In this document: positions 38,042-47,740 of the stretch, piece after piece
Numbering within the stretch: position 1 is the stretch's first letter
Layout of the letters: the number at the start of each line of letters is the position of its first letter
Assembly (NCBI RefSeq): GCF_018531195.1
Contig: NZ_JAHDYS010000001.1
Span: 352,300 to 416,299 of the forward strand
Length of the DNA stretch: 64,000 nt
Origin: Pelotalea chapellei
GTDB taxonomy: Bacteria; Desulfobacterota; Desulfuromonadia; Geobacterales; Pseudopelobacteraceae
Reading direction: 5' to 3'
Program-made: the position numbers and the translations under genes
Notes under the pieces: model-generated
What the model was told of the DNA's origin: nothing
Databases searched by the model: none
What the model saw: only the letters and a program-made list of their open reading frames with translations

Positions 38042-38890
38042 ATGTCATCATCCGCAGATGGTACAACCGCATCCCTTTATGTGCCTGTTGATTGCGAAAT
38101 CATTGCAGTCAGCGACCTGACCCCCCATGAAAAACTGTTCCGCCTGCGGCTGAAGAATGGTGCACCGCTTGGTCACCTTCCCGGACAGTTTGTCCAGGTT
38201 TCCCTGCTGGGTTGGGAGGAGGCACCGATCTCGGTGGCATCTTCGCCGACTCGCACCGACTATTTCGAGATGGGGATACGCCGGACCGGTTCGCTGACCA
38301 GTGCCATGCATGAACTGACAGCAGGAGATCTGATCGGCGTTCGCGGTCCCTTTGGAAGGCCGTTTGAACTGCCGAAACTGCGTGGACACGATCTGCTGCT
38401 GATCTCCGGCGGATGTGGGCTTGCGCCGCTGCGGTCGCTGATCCATTACTGCGAGGACCGGCCGGAGGAGTTCGGCGCGCTCACCATTCTCTATGGAGCC
38501 AAAAGTCCGGGGGATGTGCTTTTCAAGGATGATTTTGCTCTCTGGGAAACATCGGCCCGCTTCGCCTGTAGCCGTACGGTTGACCAGGTACCTGAGGGTG
38601 ATTGCTACAGCGGAGGGGTGGGCCTGATTACCTCCCTGATTCCGCCGCTGGAGATCGATCCCCACCGGACAGTGGCGGTGCTGGTCGGCCCGCCGGTGAT
38701 GTACCGTGCCGTAATTGCAGAGCTGAAGAAAAAGGGACTCTCATCCGACCGGATCGTGGTCTCCTTGGAGCGTCACATGCGCTGCGGCGTTGGGAAATGC
38801 GGCCACTGCACAATCGAGCACCTGTACTGCTGTCAGGATGGGCCGGTGTTCTGGCTGAACGAAATCGAACATCTGCGGGGAGCGTTATGA
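38042..38890 (+). CDS. FAD/NAD(P)- and [2Fe-2S]-binding electron-transfer subunit
   Basis: Flavoprotein of the ferredoxin-reductase type (282 residues), like the gamma subunit of sulfhydrogenase or AsrB of anaerobic sulfite reductase. The FAD domain (about 10-105) has GQFVQVSLLG. The NAD(P) domain (about 110-235) has LLISGGCGLAPLRSLI. A C-terminal [2Fe-2S] segment is MRCGVGKCGHCTIEHLYC. ATG 38042 has a weak AGG-type ribosome site. The stop overlaps fdhA by 4 bp. Together with the third gene it should link formate oxidation to a nicotinamide pool. Confidence 0.9.
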   Translation: MSSSADGTTASLYVPVDCEIIAVSDLTPHEKLFRLRLKNGAPLGHLPGQFVQVSLLGWEEAPISVASSPTRTDYFEMGIRRTGSLTSAMHELTAGDLIGVRGPFGRPFELPKLRGHDLLLISGGCGLAPLRSLIHYCEDRPEEFGALTILYGAKSPGDVLFKDDFALWETSARFACSRTVDQVPEGDCYSGGVGLITSLIPPLEIDPHRTVAVLVGPPVMYRAVIAELKKKGLSSDRIVVSLERHMRCGVGKCGHCTIEHLYCCQDGPVFWLNEIEHLRGAL

Positions 38891-40923
38891 AACGGACTCT
38901 TACCGTCTGCCCCTACTGCGGGACCGGCTGCATGTTCTACCTCGTCAGCGATAGTGGGCGCCTGATCGGCGTCGAGCCGAGCACGACCCATCCGGTCAGC
39001 CGGGGCGGGCTATGCGTCAAAGGCTGGAATGCCTTCGGCTTCGTTCATCACCCGGACCGCCTCACCACTCCGCTGATACGCCGCGACGGTAAGCTGCACC
39101 CCGCCTCGTGGGACGAGGCGCTGGGCCTGGTGGCGGAGCGGCTGCGAGAAATCCAGGAACGCCACGGTGCCGACTCCCTCATGTTCGCCTCCTCGGCCAA
39201 AGCAACCAATGAGGAGAACTACCTGCTGATGAAGCTGGCACGGGGCGTCTTCGGCACCAACAATATCGACCATTGCGCCCGGCTGTGCCACTCCTCAACC
39301 GTTACCGGCCTTGCCGAGACCTTCGGCTCCGGGGCGATGACCAACTCCATCGACTGCTTCGACAATACTGATCTCATTCTGATAATCGGCTCCAACACCA
39401 CCGAGCAGCACCCTTTGATCGGCTCCCGCATTCTCAAGGCTGCTCGCAGGGGAACGAAGCTGATCGTGGCCGACAACCGCCTTATCCGCCTCGCCCGCCA
39501 TGCCGATCTGCATTTGCGTCACAACAACGGCAGCGACGTGGCACTTCTCAACGCAATGATGCAGGTGATTATTGCCGAAGGGCTGGAGGATCGGGAGTTC
39601 ATCGCCGCGCGCTGCGAAAACTTCGAAGCGTTTGCCGCTTCCATAGCCGATTGGACGCCGGAGCGGGCTGCACCACTCACCGGTCTGCAGCCTGGGGAAA
39701 TTGTCGCTGCCGCACGGCTTTTCGCCGGAGCGAAGCGGGCAATGATCGTCTATTCCATGGGCATCACCCAGCACAGCCACGGCGTCGACAACGTCCGCTG
39801 CTGCGCCGCCCTGGCGATGCTGACCGGCAACGTGGGGCGGCCCGGAACCGGCGTCAATCCGCTGCGCGGGCAAAACAACGTCCAGGGGGGCTGCGACATG
39901 GGGGCCTTGCCGGATGTCTTCAGCGGTTATCAGAAAGTGAGCGATCCGATGGTCCGGGAGAAGTTTACCCGTGCCTGGGGAGTGGATGCCCTTCCATCAA
40001 CGCCGGGACTCCCCCTGACCAGAGCAATGGATGCCGCTGCGGAAGGGAAGCTGCACGGCATGTTCTTCATGGGCGAAAACCCGATCCTGTCGGATCCTGA
40101 CCAGGGGCATGCCCGACACGCTCTGAAGAACCTGGATTTCCTGGTTGTTCAGGATATCTTTCTCACCGAGACCGCCGCCCTGGCCGATGTGGTCCTGCCC
40201 GCCGCCTGCTATGCCGAAAAGGAAGGCACCTTCACCAATACCGAGCGGCGCATTCAGCGGGTCCGCAAGGGAGTGGAGCCGCCGGGCGAGGCGAAGGCCG
40301 ACTGGGAGATCATCTGTGCCCTGGCGAAGCAGGCCGGTTGCGACAAGATGCACTATCCCGATCCATCTGCGGTCATGGATGAGATAGCTTCCGTCACACC
40401 TATTTACGGTGGCATCAGCTACGACCGGCTCGATCCCCTCGGTCTGCAATGGCCCTGCCCTGATCGCGACCATCCCGGCACCCCAATCCTGCACATCGGC
40501 CGCTTCAACCGCGGCAAGGGACGGTTCAGTCCGGTCATCTACCGATCACCGGCCGAGCTCCCTGACGAAGAATTTCCTTTCGTATTGACTACAGGCCGGA
40601 CCTATTTCCACTGGCATACCGGCACCATGACACGGCGGACCCACCTGCTCGACCGGGAGGAGCGGCGATCATTCATCGAGATCAACCCGGATGACGCAGC
40701 ACGCCTTGGTGTGCGCGAGAGGGACGACGTACTCATTGCAAGCCGACGTGGTTCGGTGCGGGCCCAGGCCCGCATTACCGGGATAGTGATTCCAGGCGTG
40801 GTCTTCATGCCATTTCATTTTACCGAAGGGGCAGCCAACGCCCTCACCAACAATGTGCTCGACCCCGAATCATCCATACCCGAATTCAAAGTCTGCGCGG
40901 TACAGGTCAGGAAGGCGCCATGA
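38887..40923 (+). CDS. fdhA: Formate dehydrogenase catalytic subunit (Cys-type, molybdopterin)
   Basis: Mo/W-bis-MGD enzyme oxidising formate to CO2 (or the reverse). The 678 residues carry a [4Fe-4S] site (Cys8, Cys11, Cys15, Cys43 in CPYCGTGC...GGLCVKG) and the active-site motif RLCHSSTV, where Cys134 is at the position of selenocysteine in E. coli FdhF and is followed by His135. Further family blocks are TFGSGAMTNS, MGENPILSDP and FVLTTGRTYFHWHTGTMTRR. It lacks the N-terminal ferredoxin extension of FdsA-type enzymes. ATG 38887 overlaps the flavoprotein stop. FdhD and MobA for its cofactor are fused at 24.1 kb. Confidence 0.93.
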   Translation: MKRTLTVCPYCGTGCMFYLVSDSGRLIGVEPSTTHPVSRGGLCVKGWNAFGFVHHPDRLTTPLIRRDGKLHPASWDEALGLVAERLREIQERHGADSLMFASSAKATNEENYLLMKLARGVFGTNNIDHCARLCHSSTVTGLAETFGSGAMTNSIDCFDNTDLILIIGSNTTEQHPLIGSRILKAARRGTKLIVADNRLIRLARHADLHLRHNNGSDVALLNAMMQVIIAEGLEDREFIAARCENFEAFAASIADWTPERAAPLTGLQPGEIVAAARLFAGAKRAMIVYSMGITQHSHGVDNVRCCAALAMLTGNVGRPGTGVNPLRGQNNVQGGCDMGALPDVFSGYQKVSDPMVREKFTRAWGVDALPSTPGLPLTRAMDAAAEGKLHGMFFMGENPILSDPDQGHARHALKNLDFLVVQDIFLTETAALADVVLPAACYAEKEGTFTNTERRIQRVRKGVEPPGEAKADWEIICALAKQAGCDKMHYPDPSAVMDEIASVTPIYGGISYDRLDPLGLQWPCPDRDHPGTPILHIGRFNRGKGRFSPVIYRSPAELPDEEFPFVLTTGRTYFHWHTGTMTRRTHLLDREERRSFIEINPDDAARLGVRERDDVLIASRRGSVRAQARITGIVIPGVVFMPFHFTEGAANALTNNVLDPESSIPEFKVCAVQVRKAP

Positions 40924-41906
40924 AATACCTTTCCAACGAGCAGATCCCTGATTTCTTCTCTTCCCTGCAAGCCACCCATGAGGTCCGCCTGCCTATCATG
41001 CTCCCCGATGGAACCCGCTGCCTCGGTCACCCCGGCGATGGTACCGTCGCACTGTTCGGCGGCGCTCTGCCCGCAAAGCCGACTGCAGCCTTCTTCCCCC
41101 ATGAGGGGCCGGTATTTGTCGCTGCCTCAGAAGGCTTCACAGAGCCTTCGGCACCGGAGAAACCGCTTCTGGTGGTCGGCTTCACCTCCCGCGACCTTGC
41201 CTGCCTCAGGTTCATCGACAGGTTCTTCGCCGAAGGCTGGCGGGACGACATTTATTTCCGCAATCGCCAAGGAGCGCTCGTGGTCGGTGTTTCCGGCTAT
41301 TGCGGACCTGGCGGGGCATCGCTTGCTCTTGCCGATGGCGACTGCGACTTTGAATTGGTCTGGGACCGCACCCGCTGGCTGGTTGTTTCGCACACCGGGG
41401 CCGGCTCGGCGATTGTCGAGGGATTGGCTGAGACTGTCAGCGATGGGACACTTGAACGATTACGGAAGGAAATGGCGGTATATGAAGATGAGAATGAAAA
41501 AGCAATTCGGCGTGCCTCGGAGCTGATCAGAGCCGACCGGGTCCCGGACACCTTCTGGAGCGAGATCGGCGACCGGTGTATCGCCTGCACCGGCTGTAAT
41601 CTGGCCTGTCCCACCTGCACCTGTTTCGGGGTACAGGACTGGCGCTATGCCGGGCGGGTTAAGCGAAGCCGGATGTGGGACTCCTGCCAGCTGGACGGGT
41701 TCATGCGCGAAGCAAGCGGCCACAATCCTCTCGGCACTGAAGGGCTTCGCACCCGCCGCCGGATTCACCACAAACTCGCCGCCGATCCTGATCGCTGGGG
41801 CGAAATCAGCTGTTTCGTCTGCGGCCGCTGTGATGCGGTCTGCCCGACCGGCATCGGCATCTTTGCAGTGGCTCGCGAGCTGATCGAGCGGTTTGGTAAC
41901 ATATAA
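40920..41906 (+). CDS. AsrA/sulfhydrogenase-beta-like 4Fe-4S electron-transfer subunit
   Basis: Iron-sulfur protein of 328 residues, the beta-type partner of the flavoprotein encoded two genes upstream. The N-terminal 200 residues form the domain shared by AsrA and hydrogenase HydB (LVVGFTSRDLACLRFIDRFF). The C-terminal part holds two [4Fe-4S] motifs: CIACTGCNLACPTC and CFVCGRCDAVCPTG. It overlaps fdhA by 4 bp and is followed by a terminator. Inference: FdhA passes electrons through this protein to the flavoprotein and NAD(P)+. Confidence 0.88.
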   Translation: MKYLSNEQIPDFFSSLQATHEVRLPIMLPDGTRCLGHPGDGTVALFGGALPAKPTAAFFPHEGPVFVAASEGFTEPSAPEKPLLVVGFTSRDLACLRFIDRFFAEGWRDDIYFRNRQGALVVGVSGYCGPGGASLALADGDCDFELVWDRTRWLVVSHTGAGSAIVEGLAETVSDGTLERLRKEMAVYEDENEKAIRRASELIRADRVPDTFWSEIGDRCIACTGCNLACPTCTCFGVQDWRYAGRVKRSRMWDSCQLDGFMREASGHNPLGTEGLRTRRRIHHKLAADPDRWGEISCFVCGRCDAVCPTGIGIFAVARELIERFGNI

Positions 41907-41960
41907 AAGCCACAGATCTGCCGATTCCCCAAAACCTTCCAGTCTTTGGGCCGATGCAAC

Positions 41961-41996
41961 AAGAGGTTAAGCCAACCGGCCTAACCTCTTGTTTAT
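41961..41996. terminator. Terminator between fdh operon and chemoreceptor gene
   Basis: CAAGAGGTTA/TAACCTCTTG ten-pair stem plus an inner GCC/GGC after one mismatch (41961-41992), with TGTTTATT on the plus strand. It may serve both convergent units. Confidence 0.75.
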
Positions 41997-42017
41997 TCAT
42001 ACAATGGATCAAAGTGA

Positions 42018-43637
42018 CTATAACTTGAACTGTCCCACCATTCCCTTCAAATCCTCAGCCAATCTTGCCAGACCACTGGCCGCCTGCGACGATTCTCTGG
42101 CACCCCGCGCGGTCTGTTGAACCACCTCAGCCATGTGATGCATGTTGTTGCTGATGTCACTGGTTGTAGCAGTCTGTTCTTCGGCTGCGGTTGCGATCTG
42201 ACTGACCTGCATGGTTACAGCATTTATTTGTTCAAGAATTTCCTGAAGAGAGGATCCCGAGCGGCTTGCTTCAATGGTTCCACTTTCAACTTCTTTCACT
42301 CCATCTTCCATAATTGAAACTGCGCCTCTTGTCTCTTTCTGAATCCCCCTGATCATGTCGCTGATTTCTTTGGTTGCTCGTGTGGTTCGCTCTGCCAGCG
42401 CCCGTACCTCGTCAGCCACGACGGCAAATCCGCGTCCCTGCTCTCCAGCGCGGGCAGCTTCGATAGCGGCATTAAGCGCAAGGAGGTTTGTCTGGTCAGC
42501 AATGTCTTCTATTGTTCCTACGATCGCGCCGATTTGATCAGAGCGGGTACCCAGACTCTCCACCGTTCTGGCAGATGTCTGAACCTTGTCTGCAATTCTT
42601 GACATGACCTGGACAGTCCTGCTCACCACAACTACTCCGTCAGTAGCCACCAGGCTTGCCTGCCTCGATCCCTCGGCAGCATGCGAACAGCTTTGAGCAA
42701 TATTATCGGCTGTTGCAGACATTTCTTCTCCTGCAGTCGCCACTGTCCCAGCTTGTGCAGCCACCTCTTCAGATGCAGTAGCCATCTGCTCGGACGTTGA
42801 ATGAAGCTGTGCGGATGCCGATGCGACCTGATCTGAAGTGCTTGATAGGCGCAGCATGATCTGGCGAAGATTTTCGACCATATGCTTTGCCGATGCATTG
42901 AGTTTACCGATCTCGTCTGTACGGTCCTCATCAATGATTACCGCCAGGTTTCCATCTGCAATAGTTCGATTAAGCTCGACTGCCTTGCCCAATGGAACGG
43001 TAATGCTAAGGGTAATCATCACACCGATAATCGCCGCACTTAGCAGAGAAACCACCAGTGTACCCAGCAGCATATATTCGGCATGTTTTGTTGCCTGCTC
43101 GACTGAATTGCCTGCCTGCTCGACTTCTTTCGCCTGAATATCGATAAATTTGGATACCAGATCGAAATATGAAAGCTGCAACGGCTGGAACTTTTGCAAA
43201 GCCTGTCGAGCTTCATCCTTGTTTCCTGCTTCAATTGCTGCCATGACAGCTTTCTGTGCGGCAATATAATTTGCTCTTTGTTCCTTTATGGATGCAATAA
43301 CCGCCTTGGCTTCAGGGGTGGTAATGTCCTTTTCCAATTTCTCATACAGGTCATTGACGTGCTTTCGCGTTCCCGCCATGATCATCAGTTCCTGCTTCAC
43401 TTCAGTGGGGTCATCAAGAATAATGGCATTTCTCAATGCTCTTGCTGATATGTTTATATTATCTTTAATGTCATGCAGCATGACGACCTTAGGCCATTTG
43501 TCATCGGTAATTATGTCTACCTTTTTGTTTATAAGCGAGTAACTGCGCATGGAGATCATTGTTATCACGATCATGAGCAGAAGCATGATCGAAAATCCAA
43601 TAGCTAAACGCGCTCCGATATTAAATTTTGTCGTCAT
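42018..43637 (-). CDS. Methyl-accepting chemotaxis protein
   Basis: Transmembrane chemoreceptor of 539 residues. Two membrane helices (about 8-30 and 188-210) flank a periplasmic four-helix-bundle (4HB_MCP) domain with [28 protein letters not shown] domain and a long coiled-coil signalling domain follow, with the hairpin tip [20 protein letters not shown] and [11 protein letters not shown] (CheA/CheW contact). No C-terminal CheR-tether pentapeptide is visible (ends MVGQFKL). ATG 43637 with AGGATG is chosen over GTG 43643. Monocistronic; no flagellar or che genes are nearby. Confidence 0.95.
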   Translation of the reverse strand: MTTKFNIGARLAIGFSIMLLLMIVITMISMRSYSLINKKVDIITDDKWPKVVMLHDIKDNINISARALRNAIILDDPTEVKQELMIMAGTRKHVNDLYEKLEKDITTPEAKAVIASIKEQRANYIAAQKAVMAAIEAGNKDEARQALQKFQPLQLSYFDLVSKFIDIQAKEVEQAGNSVEQATKHAEYMLLGTLVVSLLSAAIIGVMITLSITVPLGKAVELNRTIADGNLAVIIDEDRTDEIGKLNASAKHMVENLRQIMLRLSSTSDQVASASAQLHSTSEQMATASEEVAAQAGTVATAGEEMSATADNIAQSCSHAAEGSRQASLVATDGVVVVSRTVQVMSRIADKVQTSARTVESLGTRSDQIGAIVGTIEDIADQTNLLALNAAIEAARAGEQGRGFAVVADEVRALAERTTRATKEISDMIRGIQKETRGAVSIMEDGVKEVESGTIEASRSGSSLQEILEQINAVTMQVSQIATAAEEQTATTSDISNNMHHMAEVVQQTARGARESSQAASGLARLAEDLKGMVGQFKL

Positions 43638-44196
43638 AACCACATCCTTTCACAAGCCTGCCTGATTGGTAATTGCCATTTTAATTAACATGCAATCTGA
43701 AAGCTGTAAATTGATTATTCAGACGCATTTACCAGCGATACATTGTTCTCTTTCTTGCCGACAGCAGTGAAATAATTCAAATGCCATAACTTTAATATTT
43801 ATTTTTAAAGTCCTTCTTTTTTTATCCAATCTTTTTTTTTGCCAACCTCCCTTTTATCCAGTGAAATTCCAGGAGAAGCACTTTAAAACCAACAAGATCT
43901 TTAATTAGATTAAAAGTATATTGCCTTCACGCAAACGTCTTCAGGAGGTGTCCTGGGTGCCATTAACCCATTCCCTTCAATCAGACCTACTGCTATTTTT
44001 TTATGAATACATTTTGTGTGTTATCCTGTTCTACTTAAATAGTCTCCTGATTTACACCACACTCCCAGCAATTTCAGACAATCATGAAAGCTTTTTCATG
44101 CATGCCGCTCTGCCAGATTTCCTTAAATATAGAAAAGGCCGAAGGATTTTCTCCCTCGGCCTCTGTATCAGTCTTTTGTAGCCGTTGAAAGATTGC
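43638..44196. other. AT-rich intergenic region
   Basis: About 560 bp without a supported gene. It contains poly-T tracts (43806-43840), a small palindrome CATGAAA-gctt-TTTCATG near 44084 and, at its right end, the terminator of the ABC operon. The 86-codon plus-strand frame at 43921-44181 has no ribosome site and no family features. No clear sigma-28 or sigma-54 promoter for the chemoreceptor was found. Confidence 0.6.
44136..44162 (-). terminator. Intrinsic terminator of the sulfonate-type ABC operon
   Basis: Stem AGGCCGAGGG/CCTTCGGCCT (one G-U) read leftward into TTTTCT, 35 bp after the ATPase stop. Confidence 0.8.
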
Positions 44197-44997
44197 TTAA
44201 ATCTCGTAGGCGAACGGCTTCTCCTCCTGACGGAAAAATTCAGCGTAGATGGCGCTTCTCACCTGGGTGAACTCATAGCTGCCACGGTCACGGGGACGTG
44301 GAAGATCAACCGGAATGATCCGCTTGATGGTTCCCGGCCGGTTGGACATGATTACTACACGATCACCCAGGAAAACAGCTTCATCGATGTCATGGGTAAC
44401 CAGAATCATGGTGGCCTTTTCCGCTTCCCAGATCTTGAGAACTTCCTGTTGCATCTGGATTTTGGTTAGCGCATCCAGCGCACCGAAAGGTTCATCCAGA
44501 AGCAACGCTTCGGGGCGATTTGCCAAGGCTCTGGCAATGGAAGCCCTTTGCGCCATCCCCCCGGAAAGCTGATGGGGATAGGCTCCTTCGAAATCCTTCA
44601 ATCCCACAAGTTCTATGTGTTCATCAACTGATTCCCAATCGTCTTTGGAGGTGACATTGCCCAACCCGAAAGCCACGTTCTGACGAACAGTCAACCAGGG
44701 AAAGAGTCTGTGCTCCTGAAACACGACGCCGCGCTCAAGTCCGGGCCCCTTGATGCGTGCACCATCAAACAGTGCTTCACCCTCATATTCGGTATCCAGC
44801 CCGGCAATAATTCGCAACAGCGTGCTCTTTCCGCAGCCGCTCCCGCCAATGACGCTGATAAATTCTCCCTGCCGCACCGAGAGATTGATATTCTGCAGGG
44901 CAGTCACTTCAGATCCATTTACCTGGAATCTCCTGGTGAGGCCGCGGATATCCAGCACCGATTCTTTACCCGTCGTGGATACGCTTGTGCCGTTCAT
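44197..44997 (-). CDS. ABC importer ATPase, SsuB/TauB/NrtD type
   Basis: ATP-binding subunit of a nitrate/sulfonate/taurine-family importer. The 266 residues show Walker A GGSGCGKSTLL, Q-loop VFQEHRLFPWLT, signature LSGGMAQRASIARAL, Walker B LLLDEPFGALD and the H-loop TLVTHDIDEAV-like segment. ATG 44997 overlaps the permease stop (ATGA), which settles the start against the longer frame from 45036. Last gene of the four-gene operon. Confidence 0.93.
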   Translation of the reverse strand: MNGTSVSTTGKESVLDIRGLTRRFQVNGSEVTALQNINLSVRQGEFISVIGGSGCGKSTLLRIIAGLDTEYEGEALFDGARIKGPGLERGVVFQEHRLFPWLTVRQNVAFGLGNVTSKDDWESVDEHIELVGLKDFEGAYPHQLSGGMAQRASIARALANRPEALLLDEPFGALDALTKIQMQQEVLKIWEAEKATMILVTHDIDEAVFLGDRVVIMSNRPGTIKRIIPVDLPRPRDRGSYEFTQVRSAIYAEFFRQEEKPFAYEI

Positions 44998-45839
44998 ATT
45001 CCCACCCCCCTCTGCCTGAGCAACCGATTGCCACAACGCTCGATCATCAGGTCGGTGAGTTTCCCGAACAGGGCAAAGAGTACGATGCTGGCAATGATGA
45101 CCGAGGCCCGGCCGGTCATTTGACCATCAATCATCAGGAAGCCGAGACCTTTGCTTGCTCCCATGATCTCGGCCGCCACCACAAACATCCATCCCAGACC
45201 AAGGCCGCTGCGCAAGCCGACCAGGAAAGCAGGCAGTGCAGCGGGCAAAATGACCCGCCGCACCAGTTGCAGTTTGTTGAGCCGGTACACGTGCCCCACC
45301 TCAATCAGCTTTCGATCTACATTCAGGATGCCGCTTAACAGGTTCAGGTACACCGGGAAGAACACTCCTACTGCTATCAGGGCTATCTTGGAGCTTTCAT
45401 GAATGCCGAGCCAGAGCAGAAAGAGCGGCACCCAGGCCATGGATGGGATGTTGCGCAAAGCCTGGATAGTGGGATCGACAAGTTCCCGTATCAAGGGTGT
45501 CGAGCCGGCGATGCCGGCCAGAAGCGTTGCCAGCACTGCACCAATCAGAAAACCGGCCACAACTCGTGCCACGGTAATGCCGATGTGATGAAACAGCTCT
45601 CCCCCCTGCAGCAGCTCAACCAGTGTACCGGCAATGGAGAGCGGCGCCGGGAACCAGTTGGCGGCAAGCAGGCCGGCCCGTGACAGCAACTCCCAGACAA
45701 TCACAAACACGACAGGAAGTAATGCTCCCACCCATTTACGGGGCAATCTTCCGGTCAGTCCGGAAACCCGGAAACGGCTGGCAGACGCATCCGGTGGCAG
45801 CGATAGTACTGTCTCTTCTGGCTGGTAACCATTACCCAT
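44994..45839 (-). CDS. ABC importer permease, SsuC/TauC type
   Basis: Membrane subunit with six helices in 281 residues. The EAA-type loop is seen in IEVGHVYRLNKLQLVRRVILPAALP. The binding-protein-dependent permease block ALRNIPSMAWVPLFLLWLGI is the CmpB/SsuC signature. It follows the binding-protein gene by 10 bp and overlaps the ATPase gene. Substrate is unassigned. Confidence 0.93.
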   Translation of the reverse strand: MGNGYQPEETVLSLPPDASASRFRVSGLTGRLPRKWVGALLPVVFVIVWELLSRAGLLAANWFPAPLSIAGTLVELLQGGELFHHIGITVARVVAGFLIGAVLATLLAGIAGSTPLIRELVDPTIQALRNIPSMAWVPLFLLWLGIHESSKIALIAVGVFFPVYLNLLSGILNVDRKLIEVGHVYRLNKLQLVRRVILPAALPAFLVGLRSGLGLGWMFVVAAEIMGASKGLGFLMIDGQMTGRASVIIASIVLFALFGKLTDLMIERCGNRLLRQRGVGI

Positions 45840-45849
45840 GACGTAGTCC

Positions 45850-46830
45850 TTATTTTGCGGTTATGCCGTACTGCGGATCAATCAAGGCATTTACGATGGC
45901 AGGCACATCAACATCTTTCTTGATGACACCACTCTTTTTGAGAACATCCCCGGCTGCTGCAATGGTTGCCTTCTGTTTATCCCCTATGACAGGGCCAGAC
46001 AGGTCGGTACGCTGGATAACACGGGTTGCCACCGCGTCATTGAGTTTGGCATCACGGGCAAGGATCTTTTTGAATTCTGCAGGATTCTGCAACGCCCAGG
46101 TACGGGCCTTCTCGTAGGCAGCAATCACCTGTTTAACTTGAGCCGGGTACTTCTTTGCAAATTCCTCACGAACATTGAGCACGCCATAGGTATTCAGATC
46201 GGCATTGCGGAAAAAAAGTTTCGAACCCTTATCGACTTCCGTCGAAGCCATGAGTGGATCAAGCCCGGCCCATGCGTCAACATCACCCTTTTCAAGAGCA
46301 TTGCGGCCATCAGGATGCTGCAACGGTACTAGTTCGATATCTTTTTCTGAAAGTCCAACACTGTCCAAAGCACGCAGAAGGAACACGTGCGGATCAGTGC
46401 CGCGGGTTACGGCGACTTTTTTCCCTTTGAGATCCTCGATCTTCGCAATGGGGCTGTCACTACGCACCACCAGAGCGGTCCATTCCGGCTTGGAGTACAC
46501 ATACACCGATTTGATCGGGTTACCGTTTGCTTTGCCTATCAGAGCTGCTGCCCCTGCAGTTGAACCGAAATCGGCGCTTTTGCTGTTCAACAACTCCAAA
46601 GACTTGTTGCTGCCCAGGCTATGGATCCATTCCACCTTGATGTTATCCTTGGCCAAATCTTCCTCGAGGAATTTCTTTTCCTTCAACACAAGGCTGACCG
46701 GGTTGTAATAGGCGAAGTCGATTTTGACGATTTCAGGTTTGGTGTCTTTCTTTGCGCATCCGCTTGTCATGGCGATTGACAAGAGGGCGATTGATGCCAT
46801 CAGTGCAGTAAGAAACAGTTTACGCGTCAT
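45850..46830 (-). CDS. ABC importer substrate-binding lipoprotein, SsuA/TauA type
   Basis: Family of periplasmic binding proteins for alkanesulfonates, taurine, nitrate and thiamine precursors (SsuA/THI5-like). The 326 residues begin with a lipoprotein signal ending MTSGC. The fold is shown by FAYYNPVSLVLKEKKFLEED, LLNSKSADFGSTAGAAAL, KVAVTRGTDPHVFLLRAL and DAWAGLDPLMA. ATG 46830 sits eight bases after AAGGAG; ATG 46836 is too close to it. The third-position gene in these operons usually defines the substrate, which cannot be read from sequence here. Confidence 0.9.
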   Translation of the reverse strand: MTRKLFLTALMASIALLSIAMTSGCAKKDTKPEIVKIDFAYYNPVSLVLKEKKFLEEDLAKDNIKVEWIHSLGSNKSLELLNSKSADFGSTAGAAALIGKANGNPIKSVYVYSKPEWTALVVRSDSPIAKIEDLKGKKVAVTRGTDPHVFLLRALDSVGLSEKDIELVPLQHPDGRNALEKGDVDAWAGLDPLMASTEVDKGSKLFFRNADLNTYGVLNVREEFAKKYPAQVKQVIAAYEKARTWALQNPAEFKKILARDAKLNDAVATRVIQRTDLSGPVIGDKQKATIAAAGDVLKKSGVIKKDVDVPAIVNALIDPQYGITAK

Positions 46831-46869
46831 TGACATTCTCCTTTGTATTGCGGACATGCCGCATTAAAT

Positions 46870-47703
46870 TCAATAGATTCTTGTGCCCGAAGATCCGTGC
46901 GTCCGCTGGTGAACCCAGCTTTTGTACTCGGGATCATCGGGATTTTTATCGAGCGCTTCACGTTCCTTGAGGTATTTCCCGATGTTGGTGCTTTCGTACA
47001 GTTTCCTGTCATCGCCTATGGGGCATACCTTGCAGCAGATTCCGCACGGCCAGCGATTCTCTTTGCGCAATTCAATATGGTAATTGGTACAGGCGGTCAT
47101 ATCCATGTCGGCAATGATCGAGTCCTGCCGTGTAGTGAATGCATCGGATGGACAAAGTTTGCGGCACACATCGCACTTGATGCAGATGTCCTTTTCAATC
47201 ACAGGGTCTCCCTCCAGCTTGAGGCTGGTTAACAGTGAGACCATGCGGACCCGTGGACCGAACTCCCGGGTGATCAGGTTGTGGTTGTAGGCAATTGTTC
47301 CCTGGCCGGCGTATTTCGCGGCAAAAACATGGCTGAAGCAGCCCTGGTATTTGTTCAGCAAAATTTCCAGATTTCCGTAGCCATCCCGGGGCATGAAAAT
47401 GGAGGAGTGACCACGATCATTGAGCCAGACCGACAGACGAAAGCCGATCTGATCCAGCAGACTGTTGGTCGTGTTATACATCTCCTGATAATTGATGGAT
47501 GGAGTGCTTTCCAGCACCGGCAACAGCATCGGCACACCGATCACGATCACCGTTTCAACCTTATCCCACAGCGCTTTTGGCCGATAATCAGGCCCCACTT
47601 CGCCGTATTCGTCCCAACGCTGGGCAGGTGCAAAATTCACCAGACTGGCACCAAGGCTTTTAGCCTGACGAATTATTTTTCCCTTCATCCCTTTCGGTTC
47701 CAT
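46870..47703 (-). CDS. QueG-like double [4Fe-4S] protein
   Basis: Iron-sulfur protein related to the electron-transfer module of epoxyqueuosine reductase and reductive dehalogenases (277 residues). The N-terminal half has GASLVNFAPAQRWDEYGEVGPDYRP and VIVIGVPMLLPV. The C-terminal half has two cluster motifs, CIKCDVCRKLCP (preceded by EKDI) and CGICCKVCP. It differs from QueG, which is longer and has HEAT repeats. First gene of an operon with an SsuABC-type importer, so it may act on the imported sulfur compound (inference). An AGGAG site precedes ATG 47703. Confidence 0.82.
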   Translation of the reverse strand: MEPKGMKGKIIRQAKSLGASLVNFAPAQRWDEYGEVGPDYRPKALWDKVETVIVIGVPMLLPVLESTPSINYQEMYNTTNSLLDQIGFRLSVWLNDRGHSSIFMPRDGYGNLEILLNKYQGCFSHVFAAKYAGQGTIAYNHNLITREFGPRVRMVSLLTSLKLEGDPVIEKDICIKCDVCRKLCPSDAFTTRQDSIIADMDMTACTNYHIELRKENRWPCGICCKVCPIGDDRKLYESTNIGKYLKEREALDKNPDDPEYKSWVHQRTHGSSGTRIY

Positions 47704-47740
47704 TCCTGTCTCCTCAGCTTTCTGATCTACTACAACGAAA

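Noticed and set aside
43638..43900. Sigma-28 or sigma-54 promoter for the chemoreceptor
   Set aside because: TAAAG- and TGGCAT-like pieces occur but without the partner box at the right distance.
43921..44181. 86-codon plus-strand frame
   Set aside because: No ribosome site, reads through the ABC-operon terminator, composition of AT-rich noncoding DNA.
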